DNA of 58,698 nt, taken from contig JALXFN010000011.1 of assembly GCA_027068975.1 (NCBI GenBank), positions 1 to 58,698 on the forward strand, written 5' to 3'. Below, in pieces: positions 28,707-37,999 of this stretch; the stretch's first letter is position 1, and each line of letters opens with the position of its first letter. This DNA is from Campylobacteraceae bacterium. Its GTDB lineage: Bacteria; Campylobacterota; Campylobacteria; Campylobacterales; Sulfurovaceae. Below the pieces are notes generated by a model, which was not told where the DNA came from, searched no databases, and was given only the letters and a program-made list of their open reading frames with translations. The position numbers were made by a program, and so were the translations under genes.

Positions 28707-31700
28707 ATGGATAGAAGAAAGATTTCAGTATTGATGAAAACACTGTTTTTATCAAGTTCAATGATGTTTTTAACAGCTTGTGGAGGAGGCTCAACAAGTC
28801 AAGTAAAAACAGAGCATTCTATTAAAGAGGTAGCTGCTTTAGTTAAAACGCCAATGACACAGGAAGATTTGGCAATAAGTGAAGAGGTCACTTCAAATAT
28901 AATAGCCAACAAAGTGGCTGATTGGGTTCCTGAAATGGAGGCATCAACTACGTCAAAAGTTATGCATAAAGTAGGCTATACCCCAAGTGTAAAGATTTTT
29001 TCACAAAAAGTTGTTTCAAATGGTGAAAATAGTAATGAGTGGATGGTCTATGACCAATCTCCATCAGGTGCAACTATTCAAACTGTTAATGATGCTCAAA
29101 AAGGGAGAGTTGTAAAGTTAACAGGAGATGGTCTTAACAATGGTTATGCTTTAGGGTATTCATTTTCAAATGGTTCCTCTTGGAGTGATACAACCAACAC
29201 AAATATTAAATGGAGTATGAATTACTCTGAAGATTTTATAATTTATGTTCGTGTTAATACAAAAGATGGATATAGATATCTTTTCTACACCAATAGTAAT
29301 AAAAACTATGGTGAATCCAATTATGATAAGCCTCACTATATTCATAATGGTTTAGGTGTTGCATCAAATGATGGAACATGGAGAACATTTAGCAGAGATT
29401 TAAGTGCTGATTTAAAACGTTTCCAACCATCAAATGAGATTATTTCAGTTGATGGTTTTTTTGTTAGAGGTTCAGGTCTTATAGATGATATTGAACTCTT
29501 CTCCACCAACTCTGAAGAGACAAATGATGCTATGTATGAAGATGGAGAAGATGGTAAAACTACAGGATGGAGTGTCTACACAGGTAGTAATCAAGGTAGC
29601 ATTTCAAATATTGATGATGCTACAAAGTCTTCTAAAGTTATTGAACTTAATGGTGATGGTACAAAGACAGGTTATGTTTTAGGAGCCTGGGAAGAAGAGA
29701 ATGGTTGGAAAAACACCATTAACAAAAATATCTCATGGGAGATGAACTATTGTGAAAACTATGTTGTTTATATCTCTGTAGAGACAGAAGAGGGACATAG
29801 ATTTATGAGCTATTCACCTTTAAGTGATACCACATTTGCGTCTAATCCTAACTATGGACATGGTAAACAAGTACATGGTGGTTATACTTATATTCATTCA
29901 GGTTTAAATCCAAATACAAAATCTTGTTCTTGGCAGACTGTTACACGAAATTTAGAAGCAGACTTAAAAAAGTATGAGCCAAATAACTCACTTAAATATG
30001 TAAATGCTTTTCTTGTTAGAGGTTCGGGGAAATTTGATAATATTAAAATGTTTGATAAAAACTCAAACAGTGAAAGTCCTTCTCAACAAAATATAGATAA
30101 GGCTATTAATAACTGGCTTTCAGACAATAATCTAGAATTAAATGGTGAAATCACTATAAGTGATGATAAGACACGTGCAGTTGTACCTGGATGGGCAGGT
30201 AAAGATACCGATGCAGAATATATTTTAGATATATCAAAACTAGATAATATAAAACAATTAGCTAAAAAAGGTTGGTACAATAGAATATCAGCTCCTCTAA
30301 CTGTTAAGTTTAAAGAGAATGACTTCATCGCTCTTGCTCGTTCAGGAGAATTTATTCTCTATGACTACAATAGTGGAGACGAGTTAAGTTACAAAAATAT
30401 ACAAATCGATAGCATATGGAGTAGAGTTACTTATCTTGATATTACAGATAACTATGCTATTTATCAACAAGATACTCTTTCTGGAAATACTTTAAGTAAA
30501 ATTGACTATACATATAGAAGATATCCTATTGTAACCCTGCTTTATAGTTCAGCAAATTCGTACACTCTTTCTGATGATAAAACAAAAGTTCTTGTAAAAG
30601 ATAAAGACAACAACCTTATTGAAGAAATCCAAATAGTTGCTCAAGAGCCAACTGAGCCAAATATGAACGAGTATATTAATAACTGGCTTTCAGACAATAA
30701 TCTAGAATTAAATGGTGAAATCACTATAAGTGATAATAAAAAACGTGCTGTTATACCTACATCTTCCAGCAATGGGAACGGTACTGATACAGAATATATT
30801 TTAGATATATCAAACTTAGACAATATAAAACAGTTAGCTAAAAGAGCTTGGAATAATAGCAATTCGACTCCTCAAAAGGTGAAATTTAAAGAGAATGACT
30901 TCATTGCTCTTGCTCGTTCGGGAGAGTTTGTTCTCTATGATTACAATAGTGGAGAAGAGTTGAGTCACACTGCAATAGGTAAAAATGCATGGTGGAAGGG
31001 TGTTGATTATATTGATATTACAGATAACTATGTTATTTATCATTATTTTATCTATCCAGAGAATATCATGGGAAAAATTGACTATACAGACCGAAGAACC
31101 CCTATTGAAACAACTCTTTTTCGAGGACAAAATGGTAACAATATCTACAATTTTATTCTTTCTGATGATAAAACAAAGGTTTTTGTAAAAGATACAGATA
31201 ACAACCTTATTGAAGAAATCCAAATAGTTGATAAAGGAGTGACTGAAGCAGATATAGATAAGGCTATTAACAACTGGCTTTCAGACAATAATCTAGAATT
31301 AAATGGTAAAATCACTATAAGTGATGATAAGACACGTGTAATTATTTCTCTTCCTGGAGATGGTCATGAACCTGACTACTATATATTTCTTGATACATCA
31401 GACCTTGACAATATAAAAAAGTTAAACACGATGGCAGTTTTAGGACGTGACAATGCAATTCATTTTCAAAAAATGAAAGAGGGTGACTATGTTCTATTTT
31501 CTACACCAAATAAATTATTAATTTATGACTACAACACAGGAGAACATCTAAGTGATTCCAATGGTGTATCTGGCGAACCACCTTATCCTTTAACTGTTGA
31601 TAGATTAGAAGACAATTATGCTATTGTTTCACGACCTAGACTTCCTGATAATAAAATGACTACCTATAAAATAGATTTTACAGACAGAAGAAATCCTATT

Positions 31701-31742
31701 ACAACAGTTATTTCTGAAAAACCTACTCTTTCAGAAATATAG
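28707..31742 (+). CDS. Large lipoprotein with two CBM-like and three repeated beta modules
   Basis: About 1011 residues; an alternative start lies two codons upstream, but the ATG at 28707 is better spaced from AAAGGA. The lipobox is LTAC (Cys25). Residues 110-260 and 280-450 are two related beta-sandwich modules (each ending in FVRGSG/LVRGSG plus DDIELF or DNIKMF), resembling carbohydrate-binding modules. Three modules of about 190 residues follow from about 466, 656 and 850; each opens with INNWLSDNNLELNG and contains FKENDFIALARSGEF or a variant, then DYTDRR and a LSDDKTKV/EEIQIV end. The modules are nearly identical at DNA level. The last one ends as in the upstream lipoprotein. Function unknown. 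Confidence 0.65.
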   Translation: MDRRKISVLMKTLFLSSSMMFLTACGGGSTSQVKTEHSIKEVAALVKTPMTQEDLAISEEVTSNIIANKVADWVPEMEASTTSKVMHKVGYTPSVKIFSQKVVSNGENSNEWMVYDQSPSGATIQTVNDAQKGRVVKLTGDGLNNGYALGYSFSNGSSWSDTTNTNIKWSMNYSEDFIIYVRVNTKDGYRYLFYTNSNKNYGESNYDKPHYIHNGLGVASNDGTWRTFSRDLSADLKRFQPSNEIISVDGFFVRGSGLIDDIELFSTNSEETNDAMYEDGEDGKTTGWSVYTGSNQGSISNIDDATKSSKVIELNGDGTKTGYVLGAWEEENGWKNTINKNISWEMNYCENYVVYISVETEEGHRFMSYSPLSDTTFASNPNYGHGKQVHGGYTYIHSGLNPNTKSCSWQTVTRNLEADLKKYEPNNSLKYVNAFLVRGSGKFDNIKMFDKNSNSESPSQQNIDKAINNWLSDNNLELNGEITISDDKTRAVVPGWAGKDTDAEYILDISKLDNIKQLAKKGWYNRISAPLTVKFKENDFIALARSGEFILYDYNSGDELSYKNIQIDSIWSRVTYLDITDNYAIYQQDTLSGNTLSKIDYTYRRYPIVTLLYSSANSYTLSDDKTKVLVKDKDNNLIEEIQIVAQEPTEPNMNEYINNWLSDNNLELNGEITISDNKKRAVIPTSSSNGNGTDTEYILDISNLDNIKQLAKRAWNNSNSTPQKVKFKENDFIALARSGEFVLYDYNSGEELSHTAIGKNAWWKGVDYIDITDNYVIYHYFIYPENIMGKIDYTDRRTPIETTLFRGQNGNNIYNFILSDDKTKVFVKDTDNNLIEEIQIVDKGVTEADIDKAINNWLSDNNLELNGKITISDDKTRVIISLPGDGHEPDYYIFLDTSDLDNIKKLNTMAVLGRDNAIHFQKMKEGDYVLFSTPNKLLIYDYNTGEHLSDSNGVSGEPPYPLTVDRLEDNYAIVSRPRLPDNKMTTYKIDFTDRRNPITTVISEKPTLSEI

Positions 31743-32090
31743 GAAGCATTCGCTTCTCAACTTGATTATCATGAAGAGATAGATAAAAGCGATATTATTG
31801 ATTTACCTAATAATACGAAGTTAGTAAGAATTAATACAAGTTCTATGCACATATTCTACTGTTGTAAAAAATCCGATAAGAAATCTATAAAATAGTAAAA
31901 AACAAATCCCCATTTTATATGGGGAGGCTCTCAAAAATATACCAAATTAGATTTATCATCATGAGGGGAGACTTCTTAATCTTTTATTTACAATTCCACT
32001 TTTTTATATACATCTTATTGAATAAAGACACTCTACAAACACTTTAGAAAGTTACAATACAAAAGTGAAAAAATCAAAAAAGGATACAAA
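31743..32090 (+). other. Gene-free stretch with an in-frame extension past the stop codon
   Basis: From the TAG at 31740 the lipoprotein frame stays open for a further 50 codons to a second TAG at 31893-31895 (EAFASQLDYHEEIDKSD...). This could be a lost C-terminus after a nonsense change, or chance. A stem CCCC/GGGG at 31908-31924 follows without a T-run. TACAAT at 32053-32058 is a likely -10 for the DUF5672 gene. Nothing else is recognised. Confidence 0.4.
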
Positions 32091-32990
32091 ATGATAGATA
32101 AACGTTTAGTCGTTATTACCCCTGTTTATAAAAAAGAGTTATCTGAAAATGAATATTTGTCTATCAAATCTTCTCTTTACCATTTAAAAAATTATAATAA
32201 AGTTATTGTTGCACCTAAAAAATTTTCAGAAGATCAAAAATTCATCAATATGTGGAATGACTATGGCTATAGAGTAGTTTTTTTTGAAGATAAATACTTT
32301 ATCAATGTAGATAGTTACAATAAATTAATGTTAAATAAAATGTTTTATAGCCATTTTACTGATTACGAATATATGTTAATTCTACAGTTAGATGTTTTAA
32401 TTTTTTCTAACTCTTTAGATTATTGGATGAATAAAAATCTTGATTATGTGGGAGCACCCTGGATGAAAAATGATTTGAATGGTATACGTTTTAATTTTGC
32501 AGGTAATGGAGGGTTGTCTTTACGTAAAATAAAAACTTTTATTTCAGTACTAGAGTCTAATCAACTTATAAAAAAAGAAGACTATTATGATGTGTTACCC
32601 ATATCAGGGAATCTCAAAATTATTTTACTCTTGTCACTCCTATTTAAATTGAATTTTAAATACAATGCAACTGTTTTTAGATTTTTCTATAAAAAACAAG
32701 AAGATTTTTTTTGGGTATTCTATGCACACTTTTTTGTGAAAGAGTTTAAAGTAGCCAATATAGAAGACTCCCTTGCTTTTGCCTTTGAACGTTACCCAGA
32801 ATACTGTTTTGAGCAAAACAATCATTGTTTACCTTTTGGAGTACATGCATGGGAGAGGTATAACCCTAGTTTTTGGGAAAAACATAAAAAAAATCTATTT
32901 AATAACTCAAAGAATAAAGAGAATTTTTATTATAAAATCTCTTCATCAAAAGAGAGATTAATAACAGATTTAGTTCCTGGGATGGTATAA
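32091..32990 (+). CDS. DUF5672 putative glycosyltransferase-like protein
   Basis: A 299-residue cytoplasmic protein without signal peptide. The N-terminus (LVVITPVYKKELSENE) and LQLDVLIFSNSLDYW, DYVGAPWM and FNFAGNGGLSLRKIK segments match DUF5672, a group related to GT-A glycosyltransferases; the LDVL aspartate may stand for the DxD motif. Such genes are usually in surface polysaccharide clusters, but no other sugar gene is next to it. AAAAAAGGAT precedes the ATG. It lies between the modular lipoproteins and the caspase-like gene. Confidence 0.7.
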   Translation: MIDKRLVVITPVYKKELSENEYLSIKSSLYHLKNYNKVIVAPKKFSEDQKFINMWNDYGYRVVFFEDKYFINVDSYNKLMLNKMFYSHFTDYEYMLILQLDVLIFSNSLDYWMNKNLDYVGAPWMKNDLNGIRFNFAGNGGLSLRKIKTFISVLESNQLIKKEDYYDVLPISGNLKIILLLSLLFKLNFKYNATVFRFFYKKQEDFFWVFYAHFFVKEFKVANIEDSLAFAFERYPEYCFEQNNHCLPFGVHAWERYNPSFWEKHKKNLFNNSKNKENFYYKISSSKERLITDLVPGMV

Positions 32991-33021
32991 TTAAAAGTAA
33001 AATCAATGCAAAGTGAGACAG

Positions 33022-34179
33022 ATGAAAAAAGTAGCCATCGTAATACTCAATATTTTATTTATATCAATTTGTTCTGCTGAACCTCTACCTGAACTGCAAA
33101 CTCAAAATAGAGGTTTAAAAATAGTCCATAAAGTGCAAGAAGTAAAACAGCAAGAACAAAGGGTTGCACTTGTAATAGGAAACAATAACTACTCAGGAAT
33201 GCTCTCTAAACTCCATAACCCTGTTAACGATGCACTGGCTATGAAAAATGTATTGGAGCAGAAAGGCTTTAAAGTTATTTATGGTGAAAACAGTACAAAA
33301 AAAGAGATGAATAAAAAACTAGAGATGTTTTACTCTACCATTAAAGAAGGTGGCATAGGCATGTTCTACTTTGCAGGACATGGAATAGAAGTGGAAGGAA
33401 TAAACTACCTTATTCCTACTGACTCTAAAATAAAAGAAAAAAGTGACACAGAATATGAAGCCCTTAATTTAAACAAAATTACCAAACGTATGCAAAAGAT
33501 AGGAAATCGACTCAATATTATTGTTTTAGATGCTTGTAGAAATGACCCTTTTAGCAGAGGTATAGGTATAGGTGGACTAGCAAAAACCGAACCCATAGGT
33601 ATGTTTGTTGCCTACTCTACAGGGGCTGGAAGTGTTGCAAGTGATGGTAAACTAGGAGAGCATGGTCTTTTTACTAGCTCTTTAATCAAATATATAAAAA
33701 GAGGTCTTAGCTTACGAGATGTGTTTCAACAAACACGTGCAGAGGTCTATAAAAAGTCGAACAAAAAACAGTTTCCTGCCATTTATGACCAGACCATTAA
33801 TGGTGATTTTTACTTTACAAAAAGTGACAAAGAAACACCCATAGTTAGCAATGAACCAACTCGAAGCACTGCTGCAAAGAGTACTGATATAACGAACAAT
33901 ATAGTAATAGAGTCAAAACTAAAAGAGCATATTAAAGTATCATTACAGGGCAGTAACATAAAAAACGGAATGCTAGAGATAGTTCTAAATATTCAAAATC
34001 TTAAAGCTAAAAAACAGACGCTACACTACCGAGTAAAATGGCTAGACAGTGAAGGGTTTGAAGTAGGTGAGAGTCTTTCTATTTGGCAACCTCTATTTAT
34101 CGACGTTGATGAGTCAAAAAAAATCAAAGAACTCTCTATGGTACCCAATGCTCATAGTTACAAAATTTACTTTAAATAG
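33022..34179 (+). CDS. Secreted caspase-like protease (C14) fused to a YcfL/DUF1425 domain
   Basis: About 385 residues. I choose the ATG at 33022 (MKKVAIVILNILFISICSAEP, a good signal peptide) over GTG 33013. Residues 46-255 form a caspase-like peptidase with RVALVIGNNNY, catalytic His120 in FAGHG and Cys172 in LDACRNDPF. A linker leads to a C-terminal domain (about 288-385) with LHYRVKWLDSEGFEV and HSYKIYFK, which resembles E. coli YcfL. In E. coli ycfL sits next to lpoB; here an LpoB-like gene starts 8 bases downstream. It is thus a periplasmic protease tied to the LpoB context. Cleavage specificity (Arg/Lys or Asp) cannot be told from sequence alone. Confidence 0.8.
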   Translation: MKKVAIVILNILFISICSAEPLPELQTQNRGLKIVHKVQEVKQQEQRVALVIGNNNYSGMLSKLHNPVNDALAMKNVLEQKGFKVIYGENSTKKEMNKKLEMFYSTIKEGGIGMFYFAGHGIEVEGINYLIPTDSKIKEKSDTEYEALNLNKITKRMQKIGNRLNIIVLDACRNDPFSRGIGIGGLAKTEPIGMFVAYSTGAGSVASDGKLGEHGLFTSSLIKYIKRGLSLRDVFQQTRAEVYKKSNKKQFPAIYDQTINGDFYFTKSDKETPIVSNEPTRSTAAKSTDITNNIVIESKLKEHIKVSLQGSNIKNGMLEIVLNIQNLKAKKQTLHYRVKWLDSEGFEVGESLSIWQPLFIDVDESKKIKELSMVPNAHSYKIYFK

Positions 34180-34187
34180 GAGAATAG

Positions 34188-34700
34188 ATGACCATAAAAA
34201 AAACAGTAACTACTCTAAGCCTCATTCTCCTACTACAAGCTTGTACAACCAACCGTGGAAAAGTTATACGCATTGACCCAAAGGAAATAAGGGATAGCAA
34301 TGCCGACTACGGTTCTGAAGATTTACACCTCTTTACAAAAAGCATGATTCAGTCACTTTTACATTCAAATGTATTGGGTTCATCGACTCCATACCTAACA
34401 TTAGGAAAGATACACATGGGAAAAGGTTTAGATGAACATGTCGATACAGGTCTTATAAAGAATAGCTTACGTAACCACCTGTTAAAAACCCAAAAAGTTC
34501 ATTTTTTAGATGAGGAACTTATGAAAAACAACCTACAAAATATAGATTATGTGCTAAGTGGAGAGCTACATGCTATTAAGAAAGACACCTCTACTGTCAT
34601 AGACAACTTTTACAGTTTAAACCTAAAACTAACCAACAAGAAAAATGCTCATGTGGTTTGGTCCGAAGAGAAAGAGATACGAAAAATATCTCTGAAATGA
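34188..34700 (+). CDS. LpoB-like outer-membrane lipoprotein 1
   Basis: A 170-residue lipoprotein (lipobox LQAC, Cys19). The sequence matches the LpoB/COG3417 pattern: FTKSMIQSLL, LTLGKIHMGKGLDEHVDTGLIKNSLRNHLL and IDYVLSGELHAIKKD, ending in HVVWSEEKEIRK. LpoB in E. coli activates the peptidoglycan synthase PBP1b; whether these distant relatives do so is unknown, and no PBP gene is nearby. It is preceded by AGGAGAAT and follows the caspase gene after 8 bases. Its stop overlaps the start of a second LpoB-like gene (ATGA), which suggests coupled translation. Confidence 0.75.
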   Translation: MTIKKTVTTLSLILLLQACTTNRGKVIRIDPKEIRDSNADYGSEDLHLFTKSMIQSLLHSNVLGSSTPYLTLGKIHMGKGLDEHVDTGLIKNSLRNHLLKTQKVHFLDEELMKNNLQNIDYVLSGELHAIKKDTSTVIDNFYSLNLKLTNKKNAHVVWSEEKEIRKISLK

Positions 34701-35158
34701 TGAAGTTACTTTTAATATTTTTATCTCTTTTTAACATTGCTTGTTCTCATAAGACATCTACCGTTCATTGGGGTTCAAAAGAGCTAAAAGAGATGAGTAA
34801 AAATATGGTTCAAGAGATTTTAAAATCACCTCCTATAGAGTTATCTAAAAAAAGAGTTTACTATTTTGGAAACATAAGAAATGATAGTCATGACCAAATA
34901 AACACCAAAGCCTTAGCCCAAAAAATTACCCATGCCTTAACAAAAAGTAAAAATTTTACTTTTACAAATGACAAAAATAGCCCGTATGACTATATGTTTA
35001 AAGGAAAAATCTCTAGTATTTTCAAAAAAAACCAACAAAGCAAAGAGATGTTTTTTAACTTTAATTTAATCCTTATAGAACAAAAGAGCTCTTCTATAGT
35101 TTGGAGCCATAGTGTAGAGATACGTAAATTCTATACACGTCCTCTACTTGACTGGTGA
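34697..35158 (+). CDS. LpoB-like outer-membrane lipoprotein 2
   Basis: About 153 residues from ATG 34697 (the next ATG at 34700 is also possible; a longer frame from 34658 has no signal peptide and lies inside the previous gene). Lipoprotein signal ends in NIAC. MSKNMVQEILK, VYYFGNIRND, KALAQKITHALTKSKNFTF, YDYMFKGKISS and SSIVWSHSVEIRKF follow the same pattern as the preceding LpoB-like protein, though they are clearly diverged. Two LpoB-like lipoproteins in tandem could form a pair. The 3' end overlaps the convergent response regulator gene by 15 bases. Confidence 0.7.
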   Translation: MMKLLLIFLSLFNIACSHKTSTVHWGSKELKEMSKNMVQEILKSPPIELSKKRVYYFGNIRNDSHDQINTKALAQKITHALTKSKNFTFTNDKNSPYDYMFKGKISSIFKKNQQSKEMFFNFNLILIEQKSSSIVWSHSVEIRKFYTRPLLDW

Positions 35159-35842
35159 AATAGAAAGATAGTACCCCTCACCTCTTCTGTTGTGAAACAG
35201 CTCATAAGGAAGTTTTCGTTTAAGCTTTTGCATAAATGATTTTACTGCATTTTGACTTGGGGGCTTACTGTAGTCCCACATGTACTCCTCTATCATTTCA
35301 TAGGTAACCATGCTATTTTCTGCTAAAAGCTTCATAAAAACTCTCTCTTTATTGCTTAACTCTATCTTTTCACCCTCTACATGTAAAAGGCTCTTATCAT
35401 AGTCTAACTCTATATCATCACTCAGTTTAATATAACTGCTCAACTCAAAATACTCTAAAAATTTATCTAAGAGGGTTAAGGTTTTTTGCGTCGTAAATGG
35501 CTTGGTTACATAGGTTAAAATATTTAAGTTTATAGACTCTAAAAGATACTCCGTCTCAGTATAGGCAGATATAACAACTATAGGAAGGTCTCTTCTATAC
35601 TTTCTAATATGCTTACCCAGTTCTATGCCGTTTGTATTTGGCATGTTTATGTCTGTTATAACGATGTCTATACTGTTTTGATTTTCAATATAGATATCAT
35701 AAGCTTCATCTCCATCAGAAGCGAGTAAAACTCTATCAAAAAAATTAGCGAAAATCTCTGCTACACTCTTTCGCAGTGCTAAGTCATCTTCGACATACAA
35801 TATGCTTTTACTTTTTAATTTACTATATTTATCTGCTATCAT
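35144..35842 (-). CDS. OmpR-type response regulator
   Basis: A 232-residue protein: receiver domain (1-120; VEDD near residues 17-20, phosphoacceptor Asp64 in VITDINMP, Lys in YVTKP) and a C-terminal winged helix (about 145-232; NKERVFMKLLAEN, NAVKSFMQKLKRKLP, RRGEGYYL). It is the partner of the histidine kinase upstream, whose stop codon it overlaps (ATGA). Its 3' end overlaps lpoB-like gene 2 head-on. Target genes are unknown; the neighbouring envelope genes are candidates. Confidence 0.9.
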   Translation of the reverse strand: MIADKYSKLKSKSILYVEDDLALRKSVAEIFANFFDRVLLASDGDEAYDIYIENQNSIDIVITDINMPNTNGIELGKHIRKYRRDLPIVVISAYTETEYLLESINLNILTYVTKPFTTQKTLTLLDKFLEYFELSSYIKLSDDIELDYDKSLLHVEGEKIELSNKERVFMKLLAENSMVTYEMIEEYMWDYSKPPSQNAVKSFMQKLKRKLPYELFHNRRGEGYYLSISPVK

Positions 35843-37272
35843 CGTACCAACCTTATGATGAAAGTAGAGTTTTCATTTTCACTTGTAACCTCTAACTTTC
35901 CATTAAAATGCTTCTCTATAATTACTTTAGAGACATAAAGACCAAGTCCTAAGTTTTCTAATTTACTATCAGATTTGGTAGAGAAGTTTGCTTCAAATAT
36001 TTTATCAATATTTTCTTCATTAATCCCCCCTGCTTCGTCTTTTATACTAATAATATACTCGCTCTCTTTTACTTCTGTGCTAATATAAATAGAAGCTCTA
36101 TCCTTAGAAAATTCAATAGCATTCTTAAGAATGTTTACAATAACTTGTATGAGTTCATTTTCATAAACCAAAACCTTAACATCTTTGTCATACTTTTCTT
36201 TAACTACTATCTCTTTTTGAGCTATTTCATTTTTTAAAAACTTTATAGACTTAGAGACAATAGGCAAAACAAAAATAGCATCTTTAACTTTTTTAGGCTT
36301 ATAAAACTTTTGAAAATCATCAATGGTCTCTGATGCAAACTCTGTATAGTTTTCTATCTCTATAAGCTTTTTATCAAGCTCTTCACGGCTTATCTCTTTA
36401 CCCATCATCATTTTCAAGCGTAAAGTAGAAGCTGTAGAGGCTATTTTCCCAATAGGCTGTCTCCATTGATGAGAAATCATACTCAATAACTCTCCTGCTT
36501 GAGCCAAACGGGATTGAGCAAACATTACATTATTATTGTCTTCTATCTCTTTTTCATATCCTATTATAAGCTTATTTAAAACCTTAGAAAAGAGTAAAGA
36601 GAAAATTATCGAAACAAAACTAACCAGCAAAAGTAATTTTAAATTTCCAGACATCTCATCATCAAGCTTCTTTTGAAAAAGTTTTTTCTTCTCCTCTATC
36701 GCAATATATCCATCATTTTCAGAAATAACAATAGCGTAATTTGTTGACTTAATATTTTGAACTATTGCAATCTTATTAATAAAAGTATCAGACTTACAGT
36801 CTGTACCTTTATAGTGAATAAACGTACCTTTTTCATCTGCACTTAATAGTTTAGAAACAATGCTATTTTTATTTTCAGCTTGAACCAAATCGAAGAGTTT
36901 CTCTCCACATGGATGTCCTACAATATTAATAATATTACCTTGTTTTTGATAAAAGTAAATAAAACCATTATCATACTTTATAGAGGAAACAAGATTAAAT
37001 GTCTCTTTTACAAGTTCACTCTCTTTATTTTCTTTATAGATAAACTCTAAAAAAGACGCTATATATTTTGACTTCTCTTTTAAAGACTCTAGACTTTTTA
37101 GACGAAGCTCCTTTTCATAATTTTTTAACTCTTTTTTAGTGTACTCTTCATGTTTGTACTTAAGTATAAAAGAGACCGCCTCACTATAAAAAAGTATGAG
37201 AAAAAGTGGAAAAACAATAGTAATGACAAGAAGATGTTTGATGAAAAATTTTTTAAAACTCTTTTTAGTCAA
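35839..37272 (-). CDS. Sensor histidine kinase with periplasmic Cache-like domain
   Basis: A 477-residue inner-membrane kinase. TM1 spans about 13-33, a Cache-like periplasmic domain about 35-205 (GFIYFYQKQGNIINIVGHPCG) with two cysteines, and TM2 about 211-232. The dimerisation box is SMISHQWRQP with phospho-acceptor His268; the ATPase domain has NILKNAIEF (N box), DEAGGI (G1) and GLGLYVSK (G2). The SHQWRQP box is typical of Campylobacterota. The ligand is unknown. It lies between a DUF4384 lipoprotein gene (96 bases upstream) and the response regulator. Confidence 0.92.
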   Translation of the reverse strand: MTKKSFKKFFIKHLLVITIVFPLFLILFYSEAVSFILKYKHEEYTKKELKNYEKELRLKSLESLKEKSKYIASFLEFIYKENKESELVKETFNLVSSIKYDNGFIYFYQKQGNIINIVGHPCGEKLFDLVQAENKNSIVSKLLSADEKGTFIHYKGTDCKSDTFINKIAIVQNIKSTNYAIVISENDGYIAIEEKKKLFQKKLDDEMSGNLKLLLLVSFVSIIFSLLFSKVLNKLIIGYEKEIEDNNNVMFAQSRLAQAGELLSMISHQWRQPIGKIASTASTLRLKMMMGKEISREELDKKLIEIENYTEFASETIDDFQKFYKPKKVKDAIFVLPIVSKSIKFLKNEIAQKEIVVKEKYDKDVKVLVYENELIQVIVNILKNAIEFSKDRASIYISTEVKESEYIISIKDEAGGINEENIDKIFEANFSTKSDSKLENLGLGLYVSKVIIEKHFNGKLEVTSENENSTFIIRLVR

Positions 37273-37368
37273 ACGTTTCTTAGAGTTATTTTCTTTAATT
37301 TTCTTTTCCTTTACAACTATTTTTATAAATTATATAAAGGCTAAGTGTCTTGAAAGTGTTATTTTTTA

Positions 37369-37884
37369 TTAATTTACTAAAAATTCTATTTTTTGAACCA
37401 AAACATTTCCATCTTCTAAAAATAGACCTCTGCTTTTTGCCTCTTTTGACTTCTTACCTAAATCTACCAAATCATCTTTATTCATGCTTTTTATCTCTAA
37501 AATAGGGTCTTTGCTCAATAAAACATACACTGTAGTCTTCTCTTCCTTGCAATTATTACACTCTTTTGTGGCAGAAACATCAACTCCAAAATCTTTAGGA
37601 AAAGAGAAGTTACCACGAACCTTATTTTTACTTGGTGTCATAACCTCTTTTTTGCCCTTTTTATCTAAATAGACCACATACAAGTACCCTTTATCTTTCC
37701 CTGTGTCAATCTCAAACTTAACAGCTTCATTTTTCTTATAGTTCTTCTTTCCTTTAACCAAAAGCGAACTAGGAGAAACCTTTACCTCTCTTGTTTGTGG
37801 CTCTACCTTTGTAGCTGAACAACCAACCATCAGTAAAGAGACTATAAATAAAATGCTTATTTGAAATACTTTATTCTTTTGCAT
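37369..37884 (-). CDS. DUF4384 lipoprotein
   Basis: A 171-residue lipoprotein (lipobox MVGC, Cys22). Residues 45-150 fit DUF4384 (KFEIDTGKDKGYLYVVYLDKKGK ... VTPSKNK variants), a domain often fused to caspase-like peptidases or serine/threonine kinases in other bacteria. Two Cys in CNNCK may form a disulfide or bind metal. It is transcribed in the same direction as the kinase and regulator, so it could be part of their operon and signal-input machinery. The caspase gene is 3.2 kb away in the opposite orientation. Confidence 0.7.
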   Translation of the reverse strand: MQKNKVFQISILFIVSLLMVGCSATKVEPQTREVKVSPSSLLVKGKKNYKKNEAVKFEIDTGKDKGYLYVVYLDKKGKKEVMTPSKNKVRGNFSFPKDFGVDVSATKECNNCKEEKTTVYVLLSKDPILEIKSMNKDDLVDLGKKSKEAKSRGLFLEDGNVLVQKIEFLVN

Positions 37885-37999
37885 TACTCTTCCTTTTTTA
37901 ATTTACAATAAAATACATTTTAATAGAATTTAACTTAAATGGTGGCTATATACATAAAGATTAAATTTAAATAGTCATTAAGGAGATTAGTTTAAAAAG

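Noticed and set aside
30100-31300. CRISPR-like array from the repeated blocks
   Set aside because: The repeats are about 570 bases apart, in frame and translated as protein modules; no spacer-sized intervals exist.
34658-34697. Longer N-terminus for LpoB-like protein 2 starting at 34658
   Set aside because: It would put 13 charged residues before the lipoprotein signal and overlap the previous gene; ATG 34697 gives a proper signal peptide.
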